Counted from the stretch's first letter, positions 32,555 to 41,590 are shown. The stretch: 64,000 nt of DNA from Rikenellaceae bacterium (GCA_017442365.1 JAFRZW010000003.1:35841-99840), one strand, 5' to 3'. Notes: generated by a model from the sequence alone, not told the origin. Translations and numbers: made by a program.

Positions 32555-32576
32555 CTCTTTCAATCACCACGGAGCG

Positions 32577-32942
32577 ATGAACGATAAATATAATATAGGT
32601 ATGGCGGGCGAGGAGGCTGCGGCAGAGTGGTTGCAGGCGAACGGGTTCGAGATACTTTTTCGCAACTGGCGCAGCGGTCGCTACGAGCTGGACATCGTTG
32701 CAACGTGCTTCGATCGAATCCACTTCGTCGAGGTCAAAACACGCAAGGCGGGAGGACTGACATCGCCCGAAGAGGCCATCGATCGCAACAAGCAAAAGAC
32801 ATTAAAACGCGCAGCCTCATTGTTTTTAGCCACTTATGATGTATCTTTGGAGCCGCAATTCGACCTTATAGCGGTCGATCGCTGGCCCGACGGGCAACTC
32901 GACGTGCGATATGTACCCGATGTTGTGGAGTTTGGCTGGTAG
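32577..32942 (+). CDS. YraN/UPF0102 family protein (nuclease-like)
   Basis: 121 residues from MNDKYNIGMAGEEAAAEWLQ. The family has a restriction-endonuclease-like fold; E in GEEAAAEWL, D in RYELDIVA and the E-x-K of HFVEVKTR are the conserved acidic/lysine positions. Physiological role unknown. It lies between pepE and waaA; the start was chosen at the conserved GEEAA context, ten codons inside the longest frame. Confidence 0.9.
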   Translation: MNDKYNIGMAGEEAAAEWLQANGFEILFRNWRSGRYELDIVATCFDRIHFVEVKTRKAGGLTSPEEAIDRNKQKTLKRAASLFLATYDVSLEPQFDLIAVDRWPDGQLDVRYVPDVVEFGW

Positions 32943-32971
32943 CGATAACAATTTGGCAAACAGGGAGATAT

Positions 32972-34204
32972 ATGTTATTATACGATTTGGGAATAGCGGC
33001 CTACTCAGCCGCAATCAAGGCGGTTGCACCGTGGAAACTGAAGGCTCACAAATGGGTCGAGGGACGTCGCGGAATTTTCGAGCGTTTGCAGGCTACGGTC
33101 GGCGCGTCGGACAAACCCGTGGTGTGGATTCACGCCTCGTCGCTCGGTGAGTTCGAGCAGGGTCGCCCCGTGATCGAGGCAATCCACGATCGCTACCCCC
33201 AATATCGTGTGTTGCTGACCTTCTTCTCGCCATCGGGTTACGAGATCCGTAAGGATTTCGCAGCAGCCGATTGGGTCTTCTATCTGCCTGCCGACACCCC
33301 CCGCAACGTGCGTCGATTCTTGGATATCGTGCGCCCCGCGATGGCGATCTTCGTCAAGTATGACTATTGGCTCAACTACCTCGGCGAACTGCGCCGACGC
33401 AAGATTCGTAGCTATATCTTCTCGTCGCTGTTCCGTCGTAACTCAATCTTTTTCAAACCCTACGGAGGTATGTTCCGCCGCGCGCTGGAAACCTTCGAAA
33501 CGATCTTCGTGCAAAACGAGGAGTCGAAACAGTTGCTCTCGGAGATCGGTTTCGAGAATGTGATTGTGGCGGGCGACACCCGATTCGATCGCGCTGCGGC
33601 TCTGCCCGCACAGGCGTCGCGTTATCCGCTCATCGAGCACTTCAAGGGCGAGGGTCGTCTGTTCATTGTCGGTAGCAGCTGGCGTCCCGACGAGGATCTG
33701 CTGGTGCCGTTTGTCAATGCGCACCCCGATGTGAAGTTTGTCATCGCACCCCACGAAATGGAGCCGCCACGTATCGAACGACTCGTGGAGGAATGTACGG
33801 GGGGTGTGGTGCGTTATAGCGAGTGCCGCACGGAGAGCGATGTCGAGGGGGCGCGAGTGCTGATCGTCGACGTGATCGGTATCCTCAACCAACTCTATCA
33901 ATATGCCGATTGGGTCTATATCGGTGGCGGTTTTGGCGTTTGTATCCACAACACGCAGGAGCCTGCGACGTATGGCGTACCGATTGTCTTTGGTCCTAAG
34001 TATCACAAGTTTAAGGAGGCGTGCGATATGATTGCATTGGGAGCTTGCTGCTCGGTTACAACCACCGAGGAGTTGGAGGAGTGGTTTGCACCGCTCAAAG
34101 CCGATGAGAAGCGACGAGCGCATTATGCCCGCATCGCTGCCGACTACATCGCCGCCAACAAAGGCGCAACGGAGCTGATCGTCCGCACGATTTTCGGCGC
34201 GTAG
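32972..34204 (+). CDS. waaA: 3-deoxy-D-manno-octulosonic acid transferase
   Basis: 410 residues. WaaA (KdtA) adds Kdo to lipid A precursor at the inner membrane. N-terminal membrane-anchor helix (LLYDLGIAAYSAAIKAVA), then VVWIHASSLGEFEQGRPVIE (catalytic Glu region), FFSPSGYEIRK, KYDYWLNYL, and the donor domain VGSSWRPDEDLL and YIGGGFGVCIHNTQEPATYG. Length is family-typical. Followed by a strong terminator. Confidence 0.95.
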   Translation: MLLYDLGIAAYSAAIKAVAPWKLKAHKWVEGRRGIFERLQATVGASDKPVVWIHASSLGEFEQGRPVIEAIHDRYPQYRVLLTFFSPSGYEIRKDFAAADWVFYLPADTPRNVRRFLDIVRPAMAIFVKYDYWLNYLGELRRRKIRSYIFSSLFRRNSIFFKPYGGMFRRALETFETIFVQNEESKQLLSEIGFENVIVAGDTRFDRAAALPAQASRYPLIEHFKGEGRLFIVGSSWRPDEDLLVPFVNAHPDVKFVIAPHEMEPPRIERLVEECTGGVVRYSECRTESDVEGARVLIVDVIGILNQLYQYADWVYIGGGFGVCIHNTQEPATYGVPIVFGPKYHKFKEACDMIALGACCSVTTTEELEEWFAPLKADEKRRAHYARIAADYIAANKGATELIVRTIFGA

Positions 34205-34220
34205 AATTTAGTGGTTAGAC

Positions 34221-34262
34221 AAAAAAATAGGTTGTTCTTCCAAACAACCTATTCTTTTTTTT
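34221..34262 (+). terminator. Rho-independent terminator behind waaA
   Basis: AATAGGTTGTT/AACAACCTATT stem with flanking A- and T-runs; may also serve the convergent lipoprotein gene. Confidence 0.9.
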
Positions 34263-34325
34263 GATTTACATATCCTTCTCTTCGAACATTTCTGCATTAT
34301 ACTAAGATAAGCACTTGGCTACAAC

Positions 34326-36056
34326 TTATTCGGCTACACAGCGAACATTCATTCCGTAAGTCTTGTTTGCGTTGAGTCGTTTGCCACTGCCTGCAAATGA
34401 GGAGTTGTTGTTCACATTCGCTGTGAACTGAAAATATGTACCATAAAGCGTCGTCGAGATCGCATTTACATAGTTTGAATTGCTCCACAAAAAGAGATAG
34501 GCATTGCCACTCAATATGCCACTCGTCGTCAATCGATTTGTCAGAGGATAGTATGCAACGCCCTCATCAAGCGACATCTCGTACCCGCCCGCCTCGCTCT
34601 TTTTGAGCAGAGCGGCGATATGTTGGTAGAAGATCGGCGGCGCTACACGCCAGCCCGCAGGACAGGGATCGGCAGCCGACTTTGCTCCTTGTACCTTGCT
34701 GTATGCGCTTTTGGTGCCATTGCCCCAAAGATCCGCCGACCGAGCTACGTCGCTCCAATTCGTCAGGAATTTTTGTGGGCTGCCAACTCCATCGGAGAAT
34801 GTTCCCTCGCCAAGCTCTTCGGGCGTAGAAGTAAATGGCGCACTGCGTCCCCACTGGTAATACAAACCTATGTCAGTCGGAGATTTTGCTCCGAGGTTTC
34901 GATCGAGTGCCACCGTACCATCTGAATAGATCTGAGCCTTAGGCGCTTCCGTCGCCCAAATATGCCAGCTGCCGATAATCGCGCCTTCGCTATTGCGTAG
35001 CGCAAGCAACGCATTGCCTCGTAGGGCTGTGGCATCAAAAGTTACGTATCCATCGCTCGTAAGCGCGACCTCCGAGATCAGCCCTTCGCTATCCTCCCAA
35101 ATCATTTCGGCCGCTACACCGTCCGTTAATCCACTATCGAAACAATAGCGACCAGCCTCGGACACAACATAGCAATTTGCCCTACCACCAAGACTCAGGT
35201 CGATTGCCTCACTATCAAATTCGAGCGTCGGCAGATTGTAGATCACTCCGCGTTGCAACTCACGACCGCTACTGCGACCCACCGTGCGCACCATTGTTCG
35301 TCCATCGGCGGTCGTAACTCGCACCGAATAGCCCTTCGAGTACGTTATGGCGGGCACAACAACATATAGCGGTGCAGGATCGGTCCCCAAAATTTGATTA
35401 GATTGCAGATGTGTGCGCGTTGTAGCCACATCACAGAACTCAATCGCGAGCTCATTCGTCCAATCCACCTCAAAATCTCCCGAAACAAGTTCGCCCGCAC
35501 CTCCCGAAAATTCGATACGCGCCAACTGCTCGCCCCGACCCGTCAGCGACAATTTGAGCACCGCAAAGAGATTCTCGAATGCGAACGAGAGCGCATCGAC
35601 CGTCCCCGACGCACTCGACAACATAAATCCACACGCAGCGCCATCAATGCCATCGGCACCATTACGCTGTTCGGTGGGCAGCGTGAGCCGTAAACGACCG
35701 TTGCCGGTAGTAGCGCTTTGCTGATTGGGATAGAAGGCGAGGTAGCTCTCTGCAAGCTCATTTGAGGTAAGAATTTCGCCTTCGAAAGTTGCGGAGCGAC
35801 TACCTGCTCCACTCGTTAAATCGAGCGTCGAAATTGCCCCATTTGACGTTGCCACGACGCCTATTTGATCGCCCTCTGCCCATAGAACTTCTGCCCTACG
35901 AGCGGCAGCATCATCACGTATTGTCGTTCGCGCCACGTCGCCAATCTGGGCACTAACCTGCACGTGATAAGATGCTATCTCTGTTTCATTGTGATTGTTG
36001 CACGCCATAGCGAGAACCGCCAATGTGCATACCCAAAATACCTTCGACCTACTCAT
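34326..36056 (-). CDS. Fimbrillin-like lipoprotein with C-terminal FISUMP domain (1)
   Basis: 576 residues from MSRSKVFWVCTLAVLAMAC, lipobox LAMAC. The N-terminal half (ARTTIRDDAAARRAEVLWAE, GDQIGVVA, FYPNQQS, YVVVPAITYSKGYSVRV) has the fimbrillin/Mfa-like beta pattern; the middle has RANCYVVSEAGRYCF; the C-terminal part (VALDRNLGAKSPTDIGLYYQ, DPCPAGWRVAPP, NVRCVAE) is the FISUMP paralogous domain. Probably an outer-surface lipoprotein; ligand or polymer role unknown. It starts 2 nt after the stop of the 54-aa peptide gene and shares its promoter. Confidence 0.85.
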   Translation of the reverse strand: MSRSKVFWVCTLAVLAMACNNHNETEIASYHVQVSAQIGDVARTTIRDDAAARRAEVLWAEGDQIGVVATSNGAISTLDLTSGAGSRSATFEGEILTSNELAESYLAFYPNQQSATTGNGRLRLTLPTEQRNGADGIDGAACGFMLSSASGTVDALSFAFENLFAVLKLSLTGRGEQLARIEFSGGAGELVSGDFEVDWTNELAIEFCDVATTRTHLQSNQILGTDPAPLYVVVPAITYSKGYSVRVTTADGRTMVRTVGRSSGRELQRGVIYNLPTLEFDSEAIDLSLGGRANCYVVSEAGRYCFDSGLTDGVAAEMIWEDSEGLISEVALTSDGYVTFDATALRGNALLALRNSEGAIIGSWHIWATEAPKAQIYSDGTVALDRNLGAKSPTDIGLYYQWGRSAPFTSTPEELGEGTFSDGVGSPQKFLTNWSDVARSADLWGNGTKSAYSKVQGAKSAADPCPAGWRVAPPIFYQHIAALLKKSEAGGYEMSLDEGVAYYPLTNRLTTSGILSGNAYLFLWSNSNYVNAISTTLYGTYFQFTANVNNNSSFAGSGKRLNANKTYGMNVRCVAE

Positions 36057-36058
36057 AA

Positions 36059-36223
36059 TCAATCCCACTCATCGTCTTCGTAATCATATTCAGGCGTCTC
36101 GCCACCTATACTCCCGTCTTCCTCGTCATTTACATCACCTCCGCTCGCTCCAAAGCCGAGTTCAACCTCCACTTCATACGCTCTAATCTTCGGTGGCGTA
36201 TAGTCTTCAATAATTTCCCCCAT
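36059..36223 (-). CDS. Small acidic peptide of the YxxPxI...EVExGF type (54 aa)
   Basis: A 54-codon ATG-TGA frame fills the space between a strong promoter and the FISUMP lipoprotein gene. The peptide starts MGEIIEDYTPPKI and ends YEDDEWD, with many Glu/Asp and a GASGGD stretch; no signal peptide or membrane helix. Its residues 8-27 align without gaps with residues 9-28 of the peptide at 41119-41328 (shared Y, P, K/R, I, EVE, GF and S). Both peptides precede FISUMP lipoprotein genes and end with Trp plus acidic residue. Function unknown; secretion substrate, peptide signal or partner of the lipoprotein are guesses. Confidence 0.8.
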   Translation of the reverse strand: MGEIIEDYTPPKIRAYEVEVELGFGASGGDVNDEEDGSIGGETPEYDYEDDEWD

Positions 36224-36272
36224 TTTATTAATATTCTCGATTAAAATTATTCAAAATCGAAAAATTAGTTTG

Positions 36273-36303
36273 CAAAAGTACACAATTATCCTCATCGTAC
36301 AAA
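36273..36303 (-). promoter_or_regulatory. Promoter of the small peptide-lipoprotein operon
   Basis: Minus strand TTTG (36300-36303), 19-nt spacer, TACTTTTG (36273-36280). The leader to the peptide start is about 43 nt. Confidence 0.8.
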
Positions 36304-36360
36304 ATATTGAGACTAATAGTCATAATTCTACATTAAATATTCAGTTTCAATCCTGCTGTC

Positions 36361-36397
36361 AAAAAAAATCTCCCCGCCATTTCTGGCGAGGAGATTT
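36361..36397 (-). terminator. Terminator behind the second FISUMP lipoprotein
   Basis: AAATCTCCtCGCC/GGCGgGGAGATTT hairpin with an eight-T tail on the minus strand. Confidence 0.85.
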
Positions 36398-36417
36398 ACT
36401 TTTAAGACAAGGAGCGG

Positions 36418-38364
36418 TTACTCCTTAACACAACGCACTGCGGCATTCTCCGATGCCTTCAATTGACCGTTCGAGGTAATACCATAAACACCCGATGTGG
36501 TCTCACGAATTGCCATCGTGTAGAATGTTGCACCATAATGATGATTTGACGATCGCGGGAAATAGGTCGTCGATGTCCAATAATGCCCCATTGTGCCAAC
36601 CTTGAACAATTTGCCGTTACCGTCATAAGTACGATAGCCAGCCGCGGGCAACCAGCAGTTTACACTTGATAGGGTCAAACCATTCGTCTTGCCACTTGTA
36701 GCAAATTGGTCTGTCAAATCCGAGAAATCAGCCTTAACTTGTGCCTGCGTCGGTACTCGATAGCCTGCCGGGCACGGGTCGTAGATCGTCTTCTGATCAT
36801 CGAGCCATAATTTTGAGTACTCAACTGCACACATACCTGCAACCCACGGACGAGTAACATTGTTAAAGTTCTTGCTACCATCAGCACAGCTCGGATCGGG
36901 ATCCGCAGCAGTCGCATTCTGACACATAAACATCGGCTGAGCAATAGCCTCAGCAACCGTCAAACCGACACCCGACTCATACTTCCAGCCATAACCGCTA
37001 TTGGCAACCGTATAGTATGTGTAATCTGTACTGAAAGCCGACGATTCGTCATTGGTGCCCGTCCACGAGTACAACTTACTACCAGGGAACGGGTCCTTAC
37101 GACCCCACTGATACATCAAACCATACGACCCCACATCGCCCGAGACAGCAGTAACAGCACCGAGGTTACGATCGAGCCATGTATTTGCATTCCACGACTG
37201 ATCGGCAGGCTTATCGGTACACCAAATGTGCCAGCTCCACAGAATCTCACCAGCCTCGTTGGTATATGCCACTACGGCATTACCCTCCTCGCCTGAAAGA
37301 GTGAACTTAATGGTAGCATTGGGGCAAGTCTCGTCTACAGGCGTTCCGTCGGGTTTAACAGCAGGGATCGAATACGTACCAGCCGCCGAAGCGATGTAGC
37401 AGTTTGCAGTACCTGCCTCAGCCAAATTTGTAGCCTCTGCGACCGACAAGGTCGACACGTTACTAATCAAATTGCTCGATGAAGCCCAAACCCACTTTGC
37501 AGCCTCGTACTCAGGACCATTCTCATCAACTGGTGCAGGGAAATCAATAGCCTTGCCCACGGTCAGCAATGAAGCGCGCTGCATAGGCAGCTCCTGCGTA
37601 AACTTGTAAGTATCGGGCTCGTCTGCAGTATTGAAGGTAGTGCCGTCGCTATCCTCCAATGTGATGTTCAAACCCTCAGCATAGGTTGCAGGGGGCAGAA
37701 TCACTAAGAACGTGTACTCGGTATTCGCCGACATAGCAACTGCGCCTTCAAGCGTAACCGTTGCCGAGCCACCCGACGCCATAGTAAGCACGGGCTCGGT
37801 GGGGTCGGTCAGATCAGCGGTATAGTTACCCGCGATGGGCTCACCGGCATTCATTGTTACGACCATCTTGGTCAGCGTACGAGCTACCTTGCTTGACACC
37901 TTCACGCGCAAAACACCGCACATATTGTAGAAATATACGGTCTTATCGAAGTTGTCCACCTGCGAGCTCATCGGCATCACATTGTACGACGAGCCTTCGG
38001 CGAGCGACTGCACGGCGGGCAATGACGATGTGAGAATGTTGTTGGCGAACTTAGCTGTTGCGTTGTAAGGATAGTAGAGGACGAAACTTGGCACCTCTTC
38101 GTCGATCGTAGTGATCGAGCCCGAGAAGTAGCCGAGCATATCCTGAGATGTGGAGAATTTCACATTCGAATTTTTCTCAGCGAAACCACCGATACAGTCC
38201 GAAGCGTCCCAATAGTTCGTGTTTTCGATAAAGTGAGTACGGCTAGTGTGGCCAGCATTAAAAGTTACCAACTTTTTGCCATATACCACTTCGGGTTCGG
38301 GCGTAGGTTCGTCCGAACAAGCTGCGAGTGCAAAAACTGCAATACAGAGGAGTAATTTCTTCAT
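36418..38364 (-). CDS. Fimbrillin-like lipoprotein with C-terminal FISUMP domain (2)
   Basis: 648 residues from MKKLLLCIAVFALAACSDEP, lipobox LAAC. After a Pro/Glu spacer comes the fimbrillin-like half (VTFNAGHTSRTHFIENTNYW, FVLYYPYNATAKF, YTFLVILPPATYAEGLNITL), then TANCYIASAAGTYSIP and the FISUMP domain (TWLDRNLGAVTAVSGDVGSY, YQWGRKDPFPGS, DPCPAGYRVPTQAQV, GYRTYDGNGKLF, AAVRCVKE). Same architecture as its two neighbours but divergent in sequence. It lies 177 nt behind the third lipoprotein gene with a strong hairpin between, so the two may be one operon with reduced read-through. Confidence 0.85.
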   Translation of the reverse strand: MKKLLLCIAVFALAACSDEPTPEPEVVYGKKLVTFNAGHTSRTHFIENTNYWDASDCIGGFAEKNSNVKFSTSQDMLGYFSGSITTIDEEVPSFVLYYPYNATAKFANNILTSSLPAVQSLAEGSSYNVMPMSSQVDNFDKTVYFYNMCGVLRVKVSSKVARTLTKMVVTMNAGEPIAGNYTADLTDPTEPVLTMASGGSATVTLEGAVAMSANTEYTFLVILPPATYAEGLNITLEDSDGTTFNTADEPDTYKFTQELPMQRASLLTVGKAIDFPAPVDENGPEYEAAKWVWASSSNLISNVSTLSVAEATNLAEAGTANCYIASAAGTYSIPAVKPDGTPVDETCPNATIKFTLSGEEGNAVVAYTNEAGEILWSWHIWCTDKPADQSWNANTWLDRNLGAVTAVSGDVGSYGLMYQWGRKDPFPGSKLYSWTGTNDESSAFSTDYTYYTVANSGYGWKYESGVGLTVAEAIAQPMFMCQNATAADPDPSCADGSKNFNNVTRPWVAGMCAVEYSKLWLDDQKTIYDPCPAGYRVPTQAQVKADFSDLTDQFATSGKTNGLTLSSVNCWLPAAGYRTYDGNGKLFKVGTMGHYWTSTTYFPRSSNHHYGATFYTMAIRETTSGVYGITSNGQLKASENAAVRCVKE

Positions 38365-38478
38365 CATTTTATTAAAATTAGTCATCAATTTCACCATTAT
38401 CGTACTCACTCCCTGACTACTTCTATTCTCACCGTAAATGGATAATTCGATAAATTATGTTTCACGTTTTGGGGATTT

Positions 38479-38509
38479 GCGCTTGCACCTGTGGCGAGGG
38501 TGCAAGCGC
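38479..38509 (-). promoter_or_regulatory. Intercistronic hairpin between two FISUMP genes
   Basis: Perfect 11-bp stem GCGCTTGCACC/GGTGCAAGCGC with a 9-nt loop. The minus-strand tail is AAATCCCC, not U-rich, so it may be a leaky terminator or an mRNA-stabilising structure that sets the ratio of the two proteins. Confidence 0.6.
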
Positions 38510-38540
38510 GCGTCCTTATTCTATTAATTGTTAACCAATT

Positions 38541-41090
38541 CTATTGTTCTACGTTATCGTTATACTCCTTGATACAACGAGCAGGAGCAGCGTACATATT
38601 CGCAGCTTTCTCACCGATAAGGGCAGGCGATATACCAAAGTTCGAAGTACTGATATCTACCTTATACGGAGCATATACAAGCCACGATGATACCCACGAA
38701 TTTGGGTTGTTAGTGGCATCATACGCATAATCTGAATCACTACGAGGGCCAAACCAGTGCGGGCTATACACATCGTCATCTGTTTCAGCGACCTTGTCAT
38801 CGCCCTCCGTTACACGACCTGCTGCCCAAAGAGCGAAGTTTGAAGTCACCTGATACTTCTCACCATTAGCTGTAAGTACACCCGAATTGGGGAAGTTGGT
38901 AATAATAGGAGTCGATGCCGACGAACCTGCCAAATCTACCGTTTGATACGAACGCTCACCACTGCTATTTCGAGTATAATAGTTGCCTGCTGCACGTCTA
39001 TTTAACAACGAATCTGCAGGTGAAATCACATCATACTCAGGCGTATAACTTGCACGCAAATTCGCTATTGTAGCAGTATTCAATGCCGAATAACCGAAAA
39101 CGCCCGAGCAGATCGACGCGGGATCAGCATACTCAAACTCATTATTTTTAAGGTTATCCCACTCACGAGTCAACGGCAACTTATAACCCAGCGGACACGG
39201 GTCAAAGAGAGTCTTCGAGTTAGCCGTTGCAGGCTGGTCGCTTGTAGCCCAAGCATAAGTGTACCAACCATTATCCTGCGTGGTATTAGTGGTCAAATGC
39301 ATCGGGTGAGTATAAGCCTGCTTATATGTATAACTTGCGCTCTTCCAAGCAGCCTCAGTTGTTTCAAACTTGGTTGTGTTCTTATAGGTATTATCCCACT
39401 CGTCAGGATTTGCGATAGGATCCTTACGACCCAACTGATAATACAAACCATAGCTATCGGTTGTACCAAGCTCTGCCGACTCAGCACCAATATTACGATC
39501 CAACATATACCAATCCTCGTTGTTGATAGGAAGCGACGGACGAGTGTTGGGGAAATTATAGTGCTGTACCTTAGGAGCACCAAACCAAATATGCCACGAC
39601 CAAATAATATCGGTCGAGTTCGTCTTGGTCAATGCAACCACAAGGTTACCACTCAAATTGGCAGCCTGAGGTTTCACAACAAGCACACCGCTCTCGCCAT
39701 TAAGCGAAACGGTTACAACGTCCTCGACCTTGCCATTTGCATCATCGAACGAAGCACCCGAAGCCCACAACCAATTAACCTCGTAGTTCGTAGCCTCCGA
39801 AGCCTCGAAGAACTTGCCGTTCTCATTTACGGCTAAGCCCAAGTCTTCGTATGTAGCATTAAACGGCAACTGACCATTACCGGGGATATTTACATTGAAG
39901 GTATAAGTACCGGGGTACGAAACAATGTAGCAGTTCGAGTGACCCTCAGCATCAAGCTGAGCCGAAGCCTCTGCGGGATCGACAACCTTATACGAAATCT
40001 TGTAATAGTCGCCACCCTTCAATGCGTCGAGCGAACGCAAATCAATATAACGAGTACGCTCAACATACTCGGTACCCTCCTTGTTAACCAACTGTACAAC
40101 GGCACGAATGCAGTTTACATTATCCTTAGTTACCAATGCGGGGTTAACAACTGCCAACACGGGGAGTTTCTGCGACTGATCCTTCAACTCCTGCTCCTCT
40201 GCCAACGTTACCGAAACAACGGTTGCTGCACCCGTGCTCTTAACTACAACGTGATCACGGCTAACATTATTCTTATTCTTCGAATAGTCATAATCCGAAG
40301 GCAGACCATAACGATAGTTACCAGCAATAGCTACGGGAGTAAACGTACCGTCGAGTTTGCTATTCTTCTCGCTAACAGTGCCTTCAAACTTACCCAACTC
40401 AACACGCATACCCTGAACCTTGTAGCCACCATTGGCAAATGCGTGCTGACCATCGGTATTCTCGCCATAAAGCTCGAACTGCAAATATGCGGTCTGGTGC
40501 TGCAACTCAAATGCGCCAACACCCGTATCATCGGTCGTAATCAGGTCAACAGCTGCGCCGTAAGCATTAATACTATTAACCGACGGGTGATCTGCTGCGC
40601 CATCAGTAATATTGTAGCCCGACTGAGTCTGCTGTGCCAAAGTACGAACCTGAACACCTGTTTCCTTCAAATAATTGACTGCGGTTGCACTCTCATTGAT
40701 ATTCGACGAGTTGTAGGGCCAATAGATAAACAGATCCTGCGCACCCATACCAGTTGCATAGATATTACCCTGGAAACGAGCCAAGTTCTTGTTCGAGTTC
40801 AACTCGTTGATGCCCGCCTCAAAATTCTCCATCGACGACGTATTGGTAAGTGCATACATACCAACCTTATCGGTCTCTTCCCAATAGTAGGTTACCTTGC
40901 TGCCAAAGCTACCCAAATAAACACGGGTTTCATCAGCCTCTGAAGCACCCTTACCAGCTTCGAGTGTGATGGTCATCTTCTCCAAATTACCCTCAGGGCC
41001 AACAGGTGTAGGCTCCTCGGTAAAATTATCTTCGCACGACACGAAGCCAATGGCAATGAACGCCAATGCTAAATATTTCAATTTTTTCAT
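38541..41090 (-). CDS. Fimbrillin-like lipoprotein with C-terminal FISUMP domain (3)
   Basis: 849 residues from MKKLKYLALAFIAIGFVSCE, lipobox FVSC. Mfa/fimbrillin-like N-terminal part (TITLEAGKGASEADETRVYL, KVTYYWEETDKVGMYALT, LFIYWPYNSSNI, AYLQFELYGENTDGQH), a central SNCYIVSYPGTYTF unit and a FISUMP C-terminus (DWYMLDRNIGAESAELGTTD, YYQLGRKDPI, LFDPCPLGYKLP, AARCIKEYND). It is the largest of the three. A 28-nt gap separates it from the small peptide gene upstream. Role in adhesion or polymer assembly is inferred from family. Confidence 0.85.
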   Translation of the reverse strand: MKKLKYLALAFIAIGFVSCEDNFTEEPTPVGPEGNLEKMTITLEAGKGASEADETRVYLGSFGSKVTYYWEETDKVGMYALTNTSSMENFEAGINELNSNKNLARFQGNIYATGMGAQDLFIYWPYNSSNINESATAVNYLKETGVQVRTLAQQTQSGYNITDGAADHPSVNSINAYGAAVDLITTDDTGVGAFELQHQTAYLQFELYGENTDGQHAFANGGYKVQGMRVELGKFEGTVSEKNSKLDGTFTPVAIAGNYRYGLPSDYDYSKNKNNVSRDHVVVKSTGAATVVSVTLAEEQELKDQSQKLPVLAVVNPALVTKDNVNCIRAVVQLVNKEGTEYVERTRYIDLRSLDALKGGDYYKISYKVVDPAEASAQLDAEGHSNCYIVSYPGTYTFNVNIPGNGQLPFNATYEDLGLAVNENGKFFEASEATNYEVNWLWASGASFDDANGKVEDVVTVSLNGESGVLVVKPQAANLSGNLVVALTKTNSTDIIWSWHIWFGAPKVQHYNFPNTRPSLPINNEDWYMLDRNIGAESAELGTTDSYGLYYQLGRKDPIANPDEWDNTYKNTTKFETTEAAWKSASYTYKQAYTHPMHLTTNTTQDNGWYTYAWATSDQPATANSKTLFDPCPLGYKLPLTREWDNLKNNEFEYADPASICSGVFGYSALNTATIANLRASYTPEYDVISPADSLLNRRAAGNYYTRNSSGERSYQTVDLAGSSASTPIITNFPNSGVLTANGEKYQVTSNFALWAAGRVTEGDDKVAETDDDVYSPHWFGPRSDSDYAYDATNNPNSWVSSWLVYAPYKVDISTSNFGISPALIGEKAANMYAAPARCIKEYNDNVEQ

Positions 41091-41118
41091 AATACTCACA
41101 TTCAAATTATTAAACACT

Positions 41119-41328
41119 CTACTCAGCCCACTGACCTGCATCATACAAAGCTGCACTCGCCTGCGCCGAATTCGTCGACATACCATCGTCGCTATCGCCA
41201 ATAGTAGTACCATTGCCAAAACCCGCACTACCGTCAGGCGAGCCGACAAAGCCCTTCTCTACCTCAGCAAAAAGGCAGTCGATTCTCGGAACCTCGTATG
41301 GCTCCTTTCTAAGTTCACATTTTTTCAT
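41119..41328 (-). CDS. Small peptide of the YxxPxI...EVExGF type (69 aa)
   Basis: 69 residues from MKKCELRKEPYEVPRID; a GTG two codons upstream is a less likely start. Contains the motif shared with the peptide at 36059-36223 (Y-x-x-P-[KR]-I-x5-EVE-x-GF-x2-S), followed by a Gly/Ser/Asp-rich stretch and the C-terminal end YDAGQWAE. No signal peptide, no membrane segment. First gene before the 849-residue FISUMP lipoprotein. Similar short proteins with a YxxP start occur in Bacteroidetes, but I know of no assigned function. Confidence 0.8.
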   Translation of the reverse strand: MKKCELRKEPYEVPRIDCLFAEVEKGFVGSPDGSAGFGNGTTIGDSDDGMSTNSAQASAALYDAGQWAE

Positions 41329-41334
41329 ACTCAC

Positions 41335-41582
41335 TTCTTCTTTTTTAATTAAGTTCCTATTTTTTTTAATTTAATACTTTAATAAATAATAATGGAGAAC
41401 CGTTGCGTGGCGAATCACCACGCAGGAGAAGCGAAAATAAGTGATGGGAAACAACTTAAGCCCCAGGCAGACCGCCCAGAGCTATAATAATTAATATGCT
41501 ACCTATACAAAGAGGGCCGTAACCACCTTTGATCGGCAGATAAAATCTGATTGATTCGCATTTTTGTTTTCGTTCTCCGCTA
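41335..41582 (-). promoter_or_regulatory. Long structured leader of the FISUMP operon, with possible 20-aa ORF
   Basis: About 250 nt lie between the -7 box and the small peptide gene. The transcript contains a 20-codon ATG frame at 41499-41561 (peptide MRINQILSADQRWLRPSLYR) directly after the promoter, a GGGCGG/CCTGGGGC-rich stretch, and a GCGTGG/CCACGC hairpin (41405-41423) near the downstream start. The other fimbrillin operon has only a 43-nt leader. A regulatory leader is plausible, unproven. Confidence 0.4.
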
Positions 41583-41590
41583 CAAATGTA
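41583..41590 (-). promoter_or_regulatory. -7 box for the FISUMP operon
   Basis: TACATTTG on the minus strand. The region 41591-41799 is A/T-rich with no credible gene. Confidence 0.5.

Noticed and set aside
34326..41590. Invertible promoter of a fimbrial phase-variation locus
   Set aside because: I looked for inverted repeats around the -7 boxes at 36273 and 41583 and saw none of useful length; no recombinase gene is nearby.
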